From contig CAZDYP010000128.1 in assembly GCA_964509505.1 (NCBI GenBank), positions 1 through 16,181 on the forward strand: a stretch of 16,181 bases of DNA, in the 5' to 3' direction. Below the pieces are notes generated by a model that saw only the letters and a program-made list of their open reading frames with translations, had not been told where the DNA came from and did no database searches. A program made the translations under genes and the position numbers. This document shows positions 1 through 7,061 of the stretch, piece by piece. Position 1 is the first letter of the stretch. The number at the start of each line of letters is the position of its first letter. Origin of the DNA: CAZDYP01 sp964509505 (GTDB lineage Bacteria > Chloroflexota > Anaerolineae > JACRMK01).

Positions 1-78
1 CGACACGGTTGGCGTCGTCGCTATTGACGGCAAAGTTAGCGCTTGGTCTTTTTTGCTAAACAATCTAAAGAAGCCCAT
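1..78 (-). CDS. N-terminus of an unrecognised protein, cut by the window edge
   Basis: The minus strand carries an ATG at 78-76 followed by 26 codons open to the window edge. The peptide begins MGFFRLFSKKDQ and then becomes Thr/Pro/Ser rich. A strong Shine-Dalgarno-like AGGGGGG (minus strand, about 87-94) sits about 9 nt upstream of the ATG, and a candidate promoter lies further upstream at 115-143. A short hydrophobic/basic start followed by a low-complexity linker is common in soluble signalling proteins, and it resembles the MLSNSFSFFRKK stretch near the start of the PP2C gene in this window. No domain is visible in so short a piece, so no function is given. A competing plus-strand reading frame (2-121) is open for 39 codons but has no recognisable features; the ribosome site makes the minus-strand reading more likely. 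Confidence 0.5.
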   Translation of the reverse strand, partial: MGFFRLFSKKDQALTLPSIATTPTVS

Positions 79-114
79 GGCATGTTTCCCCCCTAACGGT
101 AAATTGATGCTAAG

Positions 115-143
115 ATATTAGCGTAGGATAAGCAAAGCGACAA
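115..143 (-). promoter_or_regulatory. Candidate sigma-70-type promoter for the divergent minus-strand gene
   Basis: On the minus strand TTGTCG (143-138) is followed after exactly 17 bp by TAATAT (120-115). Each hexamer matches the consensus at four of six positions. It points towards the gene starting at 78. Support is by pattern only. Confidence 0.35.
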
Positions 144-167
144 CTGCTTTCACAGGATAAATTGCGC

Positions 168-196
168 TTGCTTACCCTCGCGCAATGCTTTATAAT
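168..196 (+). promoter_or_regulatory. Candidate sigma-70-type promoter for the kinase gene
   Basis: TTGCTT (168-173) and a perfect TATAAT (191-196) are separated by exactly 17 bp. Transcription would begin near 203, giving a leader of about 31 nt before the ATG at 235. This argues against the upstream in-frame TTG at 208, which would leave almost no leader. Confidence 0.55.
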
Positions 197-234
197 CCAC
201 CTAGTTTTTGAAATGGTTCAGCCTTGAGTTAATC

Positions 235-2199
235 ATGACTACTCCCTTAGGTACTAACCGTCTGCCGCTCACGCCCAAAACTTCTACCATCACCACGAAG
301 TTGGTGTTGCAGGGCCGGTACGAAATCGTGCGTAAGCTGGGCGCAGGCGGCATGAGCACGGTTTTTCTGGCGCGCGACTTGCACTTCAGCACGGTTGAGC
401 GTTGGTGCGCCGTCAAAGAGATGCTCAACGCCGCGCCCGACATTCAGACGCGCACGCTCAATCTCGAAAACTTCACGCGCGAAGCCAACGTGCTTGCGGG
501 CTTGAATCATCCTTCCATTCCGAAGGTCTATGATTTTTTCACGCAAAACAACAAAACTTTTTTGGTGATGGAATATATTGAGGGAATGGATCTGGAGGAA
601 ATCTGGTCGCGTGAGCGTGGCCCCTTGCCGCCGAAGGAGGTGGTGCCTTGGGGGTTGGCGCTGTGCGACGTGATGTATTATTTGCACAGCCAAACGCCCC
701 CTGTGGTTTTTCGTGACGCGAAGCCTTCCAACATCATGCTGACCAATAAAGATGCGCGCATTGTGTTAATTGATTTTGGCATTGCGAAGCATTTTCAAGC
801 GGGACCTAAAGGCACGATGATTGGCACCGAAGGTTACGCGCCGCCAGAGCAATATCGGGGTATGGCAGAACCGCGCGGTGACATTTATGCGCTAGGCGCG
901 ACCTTGCATCACTTGTTGTCGGGGCGCGACCCGCGTCTTGAAGCGCCGTTCACCTTTGGCGAACGCCCTATCCGCGCTACCAACTCCGCCGTCTCGCCCG
1001 AGCTCGAAGCCGCTATCATGAAAGCGCTCGAATACGAGATGGACAAACGCTACGCTGACATGCGTGAATTTGCGAATGCCTTGCGCAGTGCGTTCTATGA
1101 TTCTCCGACTGCTAAAGCGACCGAAGCTATTTCCCCCCTCAGCACAGCGAAAATCGCCGAGCCTTCGCTGCCCGTTCAGCCACTGGTGGCGCCCACACCG
1201 TCAGGCATGGGCACAGAAACTTTGGGTCCACTGCAATCCATCCAACCGGTTTGGCAATTCAAATGTGAAGACGAAGTGCGCTCGTCACCGCGTATCATGG
1301 AGAATCTGCTGTATATTGGTTGTTATGATCACAACCTGTATGCCATTAACGCGCACACAGGCAAATTCGTGTGGAAGTACCCCACCGAAGCCGGTATCTC
1401 GTCTTCTCCATGCGTGACGCCAACGGCGATTTACATTGGTTCAGAGGATTATTCCTTATATGCGCTTTCGCCGGACAAAGGACAAGTGTTGTGGTCGGCG
1501 CGCACGAAAGATGCGATTCGCTCTTCACCGCGTATTGTGGGCAATGCCGTCGTCGTCGGCTCAGATGATGGCGGCATCTATGGGTTTGACTTGCAACGCG
1601 GCGTCCAACTTTGGCGCTTTGCGACAATGCAACCCGTCCGCTCCAGCGCCATCGCCGTGGGAGAGCTGGCCGTCATCGGTTCGGATGATGGCAACGTCTA
1701 TGCAGTGAGTGTGCGCACGGGGCGCTTACAATGGAAGTATAATGCGGGACGCTTTGTCATTTCGACGCCAGCTTACCATGAGGGGTTAATCGTCATCGGC
1801 GCAGGCGATATGGCGGTGCATGCGGTAGATGCGCGCACGGGACGTTCTATTTGGCGCACCCGCACCGATGGCTTTGTCATTTCATCACCTACCATGTCCG
1901 GCGGCTCCGTTTACGTTGGTTCTGCCGATGGTCAAATCTACGCTTTGGATAGTCGCAATGGACGAACCTTGTGGAAGGCGCAGGCCGGTGGACAAATTGT
2001 GTCGTCGCCTGCTGTTGCCAATGGGTTGATCTATTTTGGCAGCGAAGATGGCACGGTGCAGGCGATTGAAACAAACCGCGGTCGTTTGCGCTGGAAATAC
2101 AAAACCGCTGGCCCCGTGACCTCGTCGCCCATTGTGCATGAAGGCCGCGTGTACGTCGGTTCATGGGACCATAGTGTGTATGCGTTGCCCGCAGTTTAA
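235..2199 (+). CDS. Serine/threonine protein kinase with C-terminal eight-repeat PQQ-like beta-propeller
   Basis: This is a Hanks-type kinase fused to a beta-propeller. From ATG 235 (654 aa) the kinase domain spans about residues 28-290. It has the glycine loop G-A-G-G-M-S-T-V (36-43), ATP lysine K61, an activation-side Glu in a TREANVLAGL helix, catalytic FRDAKPSN with D161, DFG at 180-182 and GTEGYAPPEQ in the activation segment. The usual HRD histidine is Phe, a variant I recall from bacterial relatives. A Pro/Ser/Thr-rich linker (about 295-338) leads to eight repeats of about 40 residues (339-654), each of the type xxxSSPxxxxxxxYxGSxDGxxYAxxxxTGxxxW, as in PQQ or PQQ-like propellers. No signal peptide or membrane segment is visible, so the propeller should be cytoplasmic and may act as a protein or ligand platform. 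The ATG at 235 is preferred over an in-frame TTG at 208. Neighbouring PP2C and FHA genes suggest a shared phospho-signalling pathway. Confidence 0.93.
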   Translation: MTTPLGTNRLPLTPKTSTITTKLVLQGRYEIVRKLGAGGMSTVFLARDLHFSTVERWCAVKEMLNAAPDIQTRTLNLENFTREANVLAGLNHPSIPKVYDFFTQNNKTFLVMEYIEGMDLEEIWSRERGPLPPKEVVPWGLALCDVMYYLHSQTPPVVFRDAKPSNIMLTNKDARIVLIDFGIAKHFQAGPKGTMIGTEGYAPPEQYRGMAEPRGDIYALGATLHHLLSGRDPRLEAPFTFGERPIRATNSAVSPELEAAIMKALEYEMDKRYADMREFANALRSAFYDSPTAKATEAISPLSTAKIAEPSLPVQPLVAPTPSGMGTETLGPLQSIQPVWQFKCEDEVRSSPRIMENLLYIGCYDHNLYAINAHTGKFVWKYPTEAGISSSPCVTPTAIYIGSEDYSLYALSPDKGQVLWSARTKDAIRSSPRIVGNAVVVGSDDGGIYGFDLQRGVQLWRFATMQPVRSSAIAVGELAVIGSDDGNVYAVSVRTGRLQWKYNAGRFVISTPAYHEGLIVIGAGDMAVHAVDARTGRSIWRTRTDGFVISSPTMSGGSVYVGSADGQIYALDSRNGRTLWKAQAGGQIVSSPAVANGLIYFGSEDGTVQAIETNRGRLRWKYKTAGPVTSSPIVHEGRVYVGSWDHSVYALPAV

Positions 2200-2510
2200 A
2201 GGGTCAGACGTGATGGCGGCAGTCAAGCAGCGGTTTGGCTTCATTACTCATGCTACATAGTTATTGCGAGAGTCCCCTATTGTTGCGCCCAGGCGGGGCG
2301 ACACCGTGACATCGCTTTGCCCACCGTCAGGGCGAGCGCGCCACAAACTAGGCTGTGCGAAGCCAAGCTCCCTGCCGTGAATGCGACTGCGTTGCCAGTT
2401 TATCCATGTCCCTAAAGGGGATAAAGCGAAGTCGCAGATTTCGCAGTGACAGTCAGCAGCAAGCTGATGTGACCGTGAGTCGCGTTGCTCGCAAGGCGCC
2501 ACTGCATAAC
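2200..2510. other. 311-bp spacer between kinase and PP2C genes, with decayed dispersed-repeat words
   Basis: No convincing gene is present. The PP2C reading frame stays open back to a GTG at 2355, but that stretch translates to an Arg/Ser-rich, non-protein-like sequence. Between about 2255 and 2400 several words resemble the dispersed repeat seen intact at 16147-16176: TTATTGCGAGAG, GACATCGCTTTGC (inverted sense), CGTCAGGGCGAGCG, GTGCGAAGCCAAGCTCC and CGTGAATGCGAC. I read it as a decayed cluster of that repeat. A weak inverted repeat, TTTATCC (2399-2405) with GGATAAA (2419-2425), is also visible. No clear promoter or terminator was seen. Confidence 0.45.
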
Positions 2511-3437
2511 ATGAGTTCATTAGGCAATGTCAAAATTTTAGCGTCTGACATGGTTGGAGCGATGCTCTCTAATAGTTTTTCCTTTTTTCGCAAAAAGAAC
2601 TCGCCTCCCGTCGAAGATAGCGCCGGCGGCGTGATGGAGCAACCGTTGGCGGTTGAGTCACTCTCTCCCACGAAACAAGGTTCGTTGTCTGTGGGCTGGC
2701 TGAGTCACGTCGGGTGTGTGCGAGAACTCAATGAAGATGCGCTCATCACGCTCACAATGGATTTCCAACAAGGTGATGAGCATGCTTGCGTGGGCGTCTT
2801 TGCGGTGGCAGATGGCATGGGCGGGCACGCGCAGGGTGAAAAGGCGAGCGCCATGGCCGCGCGCATTGCCGCCAATAAACTCTTGCAGAGCTTTGTCATT
2901 CCCACGATTAATGGGGATGACAACAGCGCGCCGATGTATGAAACGATGAACGAAGCCATTCTCTCCGCGCATGCGCAGGTGCAAGAAAAACTACCGGGCG
3001 CTGGCACAACCTTGACCCTCGCCGTGATTGTAGATAATAGCTTGGCGATCGCGCATGTGGGTGATACACGCGCTTATCTCTACACCGCAGGCCAACTGAA
3101 ACAAATCACGTCCGACCATTCGCTCGTGCAACGTCTGGTGGACATCGGGCATCTCACCCTCGAAGAGGCCGCCCACGACCCGCGTCGCAATGTGTTGCAC
3201 CGCGCCCTCGGACAAGCGGATACGTTAGAAGTGGATTTTCAGTTTCGCACGTTTGAGCCCGGGGACCGTTTACTGATTTGTTCGGATGGCTTGTGGGGAC
3301 AGCTGAACATAACCGACATTGAGCGCACCCTGCGCGACGCTACCAACCCTCAGCTCGCTTGTCAAACCTTGGTGCAATTGGCTAATGAAGCCGGCGGTCC
3401 TGATAATATCACCGTCATTTTTGTGATTAATCGGTAG
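2511..3437 (+). CDS. PP2C-family (PPM) serine/threonine protein phosphatase
   Basis: This is a metal-dependent Ser/Thr phosphatase of the bacterial PrpC/Stp type, expected to reverse the work of the upstream kinase. From ATG 2511 (308 aa) the catalytic domain starts near residue 60. Its hallmarks are RELNEDA (N74, E75, D76), VADGMGGHAQGE (D101, G102), a GAGTTLTLAV strand, AHVGDTRAYLY, TSDHSLVQRLV with a flap containing DPRRNVLHRALG, CSDGLWGQ (D259) and GGPDNITV (D298, N299). All expected metal-binding aspartates are present. No membrane segment is visible. The start is uncertain: ATGs at 2550, 2562 and 2634 are in frame, and no strong ribosome site marks any of them. The one at 2511 is the first ATG after non-protein-like sequence. 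About 60 residues precede the catalytic core and look unstructured (FSFFRKKNSPP). The gap to the next gene is 141 bp. Confidence 0.93.
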   Translation: MSSLGNVKILASDMVGAMLSNSFSFFRKKNSPPVEDSAGGVMEQPLAVESLSPTKQGSLSVGWLSHVGCVRELNEDALITLTMDFQQGDEHACVGVFAVADGMGGHAQGEKASAMAARIAANKLLQSFVIPTINGDDNSAPMYETMNEAILSAHAQVQEKLPGAGTTLTLAVIVDNSLAIAHVGDTRAYLYTAGQLKQITSDHSLVQRLVDIGHLTLEEAAHDPRRNVLHRALGQADTLEVDFQFRTFEPGDRLLICSDGLWGQLNITDIERTLRDATNPQLACQTLVQLANEAGGPDNITVIFVINR

Positions 3438-3545
3438 TGGGTCCCAAACCTAATTTGACAAGGCGTAGTGATGCCTGCAGCCGTTGGGGACGACGGCAGT
3501 CGTTGCTATTAACTCATCAAATAGCATTTGGCAAGCTACTAATCA

Positions 3546-3570
3546 TTAGTCGCTCGCGACGAGCGACTAA
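3546..3570. repeat. Perfect inverted repeat (11-bp arms, 3-nt loop) next to the first J-VWA start codon
   Basis: TTAGTCGCTCG (3546-3556), loop CGA, CGAGCGACTAA (3560-3570). The right arm ends 8 nt before the ATG at 3579, where a Shine-Dalgarno would lie; none is evident. There is no following T-run, so it is not a canonical terminator. The arms share TAGTCGCT/AGCGACTA with the palindrome at 8431-8446. Confidence 0.75.
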
Positions 3571-3578
3571 CAGTGCTT

Positions 3579-5090
3579 ATGCTCCAGCGTACTTATTACG
3601 ATATCCTTGAAGTTTCGCCCACAGCCACTCCAGATGAGATCAAGCAGAGTTATCGGCGGCTGGCGAAAAAATTGCATCCGGATACCAGTGATGAAGAGCA
3701 ACCGACAAAGTTGTTTCAGGAATTACAGGCGGCTTACGAGACGCTGAACGATCCGCAAACGCGCGCGCTCTATGACGCGCAGCTGGAGCGTGAGCGCTTG
3801 AGCGCAACTCGTAGCGCCAGAACACTCCTGAGTTTGCGAGTGATGGCTAGCCATCCACGCATGCAGGTGTTGAGCGAACCCCAAGCGTTGTACGTGTGGG
3901 TGGAGATCAAGGCGACCCCGCCTACCAATGCTTTTCGCCCGCGTCTCAATCTGTGTCTAGTATTGGATCGCAGCCTGTCTATGGAAGGAGTGCGGCTGCA
4001 GCAAGCGCGCGAGGCGGCGAGCTATCTGGTGGATCATTTGGAGCAAGCAGACACGCTGTCGGTCGTCGCATTCAGCGACCGCGCGCAGGTTGTCGTGAGT
4101 GGTGTAGCACCTTCGGAAGACCTGCGCGCGATGGACCCGCTCGTCACCAAAGAAGCCATTCGCAATATCCGTCCGAGTGGCGGCACCGAACTCTTGCAAG
4201 GAATTCAAAGCGGTTTGGAGGAATTGCGACGCTTGCGCACGCGAGACTCACTGGATCATTTGATTTTGCTCACCGATGGGCATACATACGGCGACGAAGA
4301 AGGGTGTCTGCAAGCTGCAGATTCGGCTGGGCAAGAGCGCATCACGATGACGTTGTTGGGATTGGGGCATGATTGGAACGAACAATTACTAGACGAGATG
4401 GCGGCGCGCAGCGGGGGTTATGCCACGTACGTGGACTCGCCCTCCAAATTGGTGGCGATTTTCCAGAAACACTTTACCCAACTCTCCCAAGCTGTGATGC
4501 GCGATTTGCAATTGTCATTCAAGTTGAATGTTGCGTCGGAGATTAAAGAGATCTATCGCGTCACACCGGACATTACACGTCTGAAGGCGCAAAACAACGT
4601 CGTGACGCTTGGGATGCTTGAGACCAAACATCCCGTCAGTGTGCTGTTGGAAGTGTCGGTCAAGCCAACGGCAGTGGGCGCAACGCGCGTCTTGCGTATG
4701 CAAGCAACGGGTGAGCGCCTTAACGGCAATCTGCAGCACGACGCGACCGAAGCCGAAGTATTGGTTGAGTTCACTGAGCGGGCGGAACAGGTGAAACCGC
4801 CCGAAGAACTGATTGACCTGATGGGACGGATCGCCGCATTCAAAGTGCAGGAAAAGGCGATGGCGGAGGTCTCTAAAGGCGAATACACGCGCGCCACCTC
4901 GCGTTTGAAGAATCTAGCGACGCAATTGCTGAATTATGGTGAGGTCGAATTGTCACGCGCCTTATTGCTGGAAGCCGGCGAAATTGCGCGCACAGGGCGC
5001 CTCTCAGAAGAAGGTCGTAAACGCATTCATTATGGAACGCGTAGCCTTTCACAGTCAGCCATGCTGACCGGTTCACGGGGGACACAGTGA
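3579..5090 (+). CDS. J-domain (DnaJ) - VWA domain fusion protein, copy 1
   Basis: The protein (503 aa) begins with a J-domain at residues about 4-70 (TYYDILEVSPTATPDEIK, HPD at H33-P34-D35, YETLNDPQTRALYD), which normally stimulates the ATPase of Hsp70/DnaK. After a beta-rich linker a von Willebrand factor A domain follows (about 120-300). Its MIDAS metal site is intact: D130-x-S132-x-S134, T203 in SGGTELLQG, and D233 in LLTDGHTYGDEEG. The C-terminal 200 residues hold a beta-rich region and a strongly conserved helical tail ending in RKRIHYGTRSLSQ. There are no zinc-finger or C-terminal substrate domains of true DnaJ and no membrane segment. The protein is homologous over its whole length to the gene at 5577-7049. 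A GTG lies two codons upstream at 3573; ATG 3579 is chosen because the J-domain starts immediately after it. The 3' end overlaps the next gene by 4 nt, suggesting translational coupling. Confidence 0.92.
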   Translation: MLQRTYYDILEVSPTATPDEIKQSYRRLAKKLHPDTSDEEQPTKLFQELQAAYETLNDPQTRALYDAQLERERLSATRSARTLLSLRVMASHPRMQVLSEPQALYVWVEIKATPPTNAFRPRLNLCLVLDRSLSMEGVRLQQAREAASYLVDHLEQADTLSVVAFSDRAQVVVSGVAPSEDLRAMDPLVTKEAIRNIRPSGGTELLQGIQSGLEELRRLRTRDSLDHLILLTDGHTYGDEEGCLQAADSAGQERITMTLLGLGHDWNEQLLDEMAARSGGYATYVDSPSKLVAIFQKHFTQLSQAVMRDLQLSFKLNVASEIKEIYRVTPDITRLKAQNNVVTLGMLETKHPVSVLLEVSVKPTAVGATRVLRMQATGERLNGNLQHDATEAEVLVEFTERAEQVKPPEELIDLMGRIAAFKVQEKAMAEVSKGEYTRATSRLKNLATQLLNYGEVELSRALLLEAGEIARTGRLSEEGRKRIHYGTRSLSQSAMLTGSRGTQ

Positions 5091-5551
5091 TTCGTTGTCA
5101 TGTTTGTAACACCGTACATCCACCCAACACCATGTTTTGCGATGAGTGTGGGGCTACATTGTTACAGGCAACTCGCTCTATTGGCAAGCAGGCATTGGAA
5201 TCGCCGTCGCCACAGCCCGCCGTAGCCCCGTTGAAGCTGGTGTTGAATACGCTCGATAACCAGAAGCAATTTGAGTGTGAATTGACCACCGAATTGCTCA
5301 TCGGACGCGCGGACCCTTCGATCAAATCGCACCCCGACATTGATCTGGATGAATTGAAGGGAATGCAGCAGGGTATTTCGCGTAAACATGCGCGATTGTT
5401 GCGCGTGGGCGAGAAGGTGTTGTTGGAAGATTTGAACAGTTTGAATGGCACGTACGTGCGCGGACTACGCTTGCCAGCCAACAGTCCTCAAATCATCCAA
5501 TCAGGCGATCAATTGCAATTTGGCAAGGTCATCCTAAAAATCTCATTCTAA
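5087..5551 (+). CDS. Zinc ribbon - FHA domain protein
   Basis: A 154-residue protein. The N-terminus has four cysteines in a CxxC-x10-CxxC arrangement (C4, C7, C18, C21), a zinc ribbon. After a Ser/Pro-rich linker comes an FHA domain (about 48-154) with G73-R74, the phosphothreonine-binding S98-R99-K100-H101 signature and N120-G121 in LNSLNGTYV. All key phosphopeptide-contact residues are present, so it should bind phosphothreonine, presumably made by the kinase at 235-2199 (inference). The start is the GTG at 5087, inside GTGA where it overlaps the TGA stop of the upstream gene, so it is probably translated by coupling. The gene downstream starts 25 bp later. The whole protein is homologous to the C-terminal half of the cyclase protein at 7062-8084. 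Confidence 0.92.
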   Translation: MIRCHVCNTVHPPNTMFCDECGATLLQATRSIGKQALESPSPQPAVAPLKLVLNTLDNQKQFECELTTELLIGRADPSIKSHPDIDLDELKGMQQGISRKHARLLRVGEKVLLEDLNSLNGTYVRGLRLPANSPQIIQSGDQLQFGKVILKISF

Positions 5552-5576
5552 GCGCAGCTTCTCTAGCGGGCTATCC

Positions 5577-7049
5577 ATGTCTGTTTCACAAAGTTACTAC
5601 GATGTTTTGTCGCTCGCGCCTACGGCCACCGCCGACGACATTCGGCAGGCCTATCGGCGTTTGGCGAAACAATATCACCCAGACGCGGCGAGTGAACCGG
5701 ATACCCTCGAATTGTTTCGACGGGTGCAAGAAGCGTACGAGGTGCTTGGCGACGAGACACGCCGCTCGTTGTATGACGTGCAACAGACACTGCGGGCGCA
5801 AGAAACCGCTCAACCCTTCACGCTGACCATTAGAAGCAGCCATCCGCAGTTGAAGCAATTGAATGACCCCCAGATGTCGTACCAATTGGTTGAAGTGAGG
5901 GCGACCGATGGTTATATGCTGCAACGCCCAATACTCAACCTGTGTTTGGTCTTAGACCGGAGTCGCTCAATGGATGGCCCTCGCATGCAGCAAGCCAAAG
6001 AAGCGGCGAGCTACCTCATTGATCACCTAAACGATGCCGATCATTTTTCGGTGATTGCGTTTAACGATCGCGCGCGCGCCATTCTCGAAGGTCCCCTCGG
6101 CGTCGAGCGGTCCAGCGCCAAATCGGAGATTCGCGCCCTTCAACCCGAAGGCGGCACCGAGCTCTTGCAAGGCTTGAAAGCAGGTCTGGACGTATTACGC
6201 CGGTGTCGCTCGGCGTCGAGCGTAGAGCATTTGATCTTGCTAACCGATGGGCAGACGTACGGCGATGAAGAAGGGTGTCTGAGCGCCGCGCAAACCGCCG
6301 CCGAAGAAAAGATTGGCATGACGTTGCTTGGACTGGGCAATGATTGGAACGACAAACTGCTCGATGAGATGGCGCTGCGCAGTAGTGGTTATGCTGGTTT
6401 CGTTGACTCGCCTGCCAAGCTGGTCAGTATTTTCAAGGAGCGACTGCAAGAGATTTCTACGGTGATCGCGCGAGGCGTGCAGTTGGTGTGTCATCTCAAC
6501 GTAGCGGCTGAAGTGAAAGAAGCTTTCCGTTTGATGCCTGACATCGGGCGCATCCCCTGGCAAGGCAATACGCTTGCCCTAGGGACGCTGGAACAGGATC
6601 ATCCAATCTATGTGGTGCTCGAACTGGCCATCCAAACCCCCAGCGTGGGCCCATTGCGTGCAGCGCGTTTAAGCGTGAGCGGCGAATTGGTTAGTATCGG
6701 ACACACGCACGCGCACGTGGAAGCAGATATCGTGATTGACGTTACTGAGCAGAGCCATCCAAACTGGCGCGTGCCCGGTGAATTGGCAAACATTCTCGGG
6801 CGCGTGGCGGCGTTCAAAGTGCAAGAACGGGCGATGAGTGAGGTCGAGCAAGGCCATTACGAACGCGCTACCAATCGGTTGAAAGCGCTGGCTACCCACT
6901 TGTTGAATTTTGGTGAAGTGGAATTAGCGCGTGTGACCTTGCTCGAAGCCGATGCGTTGGCGCGCACAGGGCAACTCACCGATGAAGGACGCAAACGTAT
7001 TCATTATGGCACGCGCAGCCTATCACAGACGGCGCTACTTTCTGAGTAA
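5577..7049 (+). CDS. J-domain (DnaJ) - VWA domain fusion protein, copy 2
   Basis: This 490-residue paralogue of the protein at 3579-5090 has the same domain order. The J-domain (about 5-70) has HPD at H34-P35-D36. The VWA domain (about 117-290) has an intact MIDAS: D127-x-S129-x-S131, T194 in EGGTELLQG and D224 in LLTDGQTYGDEEG. A beta-rich segment and a conserved helical tail follow. Stretches nearly identical to copy 1 include TYGDEEGCL, MTLLGLG, DWN, LLDEMA, GRxAAFKVQE, LLNxGEVEL and EGRKRIHYGTRSLSQ. The J-domain and the linker to the VWA domain are more diverged. It probably pairs with the following cyclase-FHA gene, whose ATG lies 12 bp downstream, as copy 1 pairs with its own FHA gene. 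ATG 5577 gives the J-domain directly; the ribosome site is weak (TAGCGGG). Client and function are unknown. Confidence 0.92.
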   Translation: MSVSQSYYDVLSLAPTATADDIRQAYRRLAKQYHPDAASEPDTLELFRRVQEAYEVLGDETRRSLYDVQQTLRAQETAQPFTLTIRSSHPQLKQLNDPQMSYQLVEVRATDGYMLQRPILNLCLVLDRSRSMDGPRMQQAKEAASYLIDHLNDADHFSVIAFNDRARAILEGPLGVERSSAKSEIRALQPEGGTELLQGLKAGLDVLRRCRSASSVEHLILLTDGQTYGDEEGCLSAAQTAAEEKIGMTLLGLGNDWNDKLLDEMALRSSGYAGFVDSPAKLVSIFKERLQEISTVIARGVQLVCHLNVAAEVKEAFRLMPDIGRIPWQGNTLALGTLEQDHPIYVVLELAIQTPSVGPLRAARLSVSGELVSIGHTHAHVEADIVIDVTEQSHPNWRVPGELANILGRVAAFKVQERAMSEVEQGHYERATNRLKALATHLLNFGEVELARVTLLEADALARTGQLTDEGRKRIHYGTRSLSQTALLSE

Positions 7050-7051
7050 TT

Positions 7052-7056
7052 GGGGG
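7052..7056 (+). promoter_or_regulatory. Ribosome binding site that fixes the cyclase-FHA start
   Basis: GGGGG at 7052-7056 lies 5 nt before ATG 7062. The in-frame TTG at 7050 overlaps this site and is therefore not the start. Confidence 0.6.
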
Positions 7057-7061
7057 TGTGT

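Noticed and set aside
2..121. Plus-strand 39-codon frame as the end of an upstream gene
   Set aside because: No recognisable motif, and the opposite strand has an ATG with a strong ribosome site. Not excluded, since the window starts here.
208..234. TTG start extending the kinase by 9 residues
   Set aside because: It would lie about 5 nt from the predicted transcription start; ATG 235 suits the promoter better.
2355..2510. GTG start extending the PP2C protein by 52 residues
   Set aside because: The extension is Arg/Ser rich, overlaps the decayed repeat words and lacks a ribosome site.
3047..3054. GCGATCGC (cyanobacterial HIP1-like octamer)
   Set aside because: I noticed a single occurrence inside the PP2C coding sequence; no enrichment seen.
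3455..3460. TTGACA as a promoter for the J-VWA genes
   Set aside because: No -10-like hexamer lies 16-18 bp downstream (3477-3484 is GC rich).
3886..4400. Other long open frames overlapping the J-VWA, cyclase, HK and HD-GYP genes
   Set aside because: They lie wholly inside genes with clear domain matches, show no domains of their own and reflect GC-rich codon structure.
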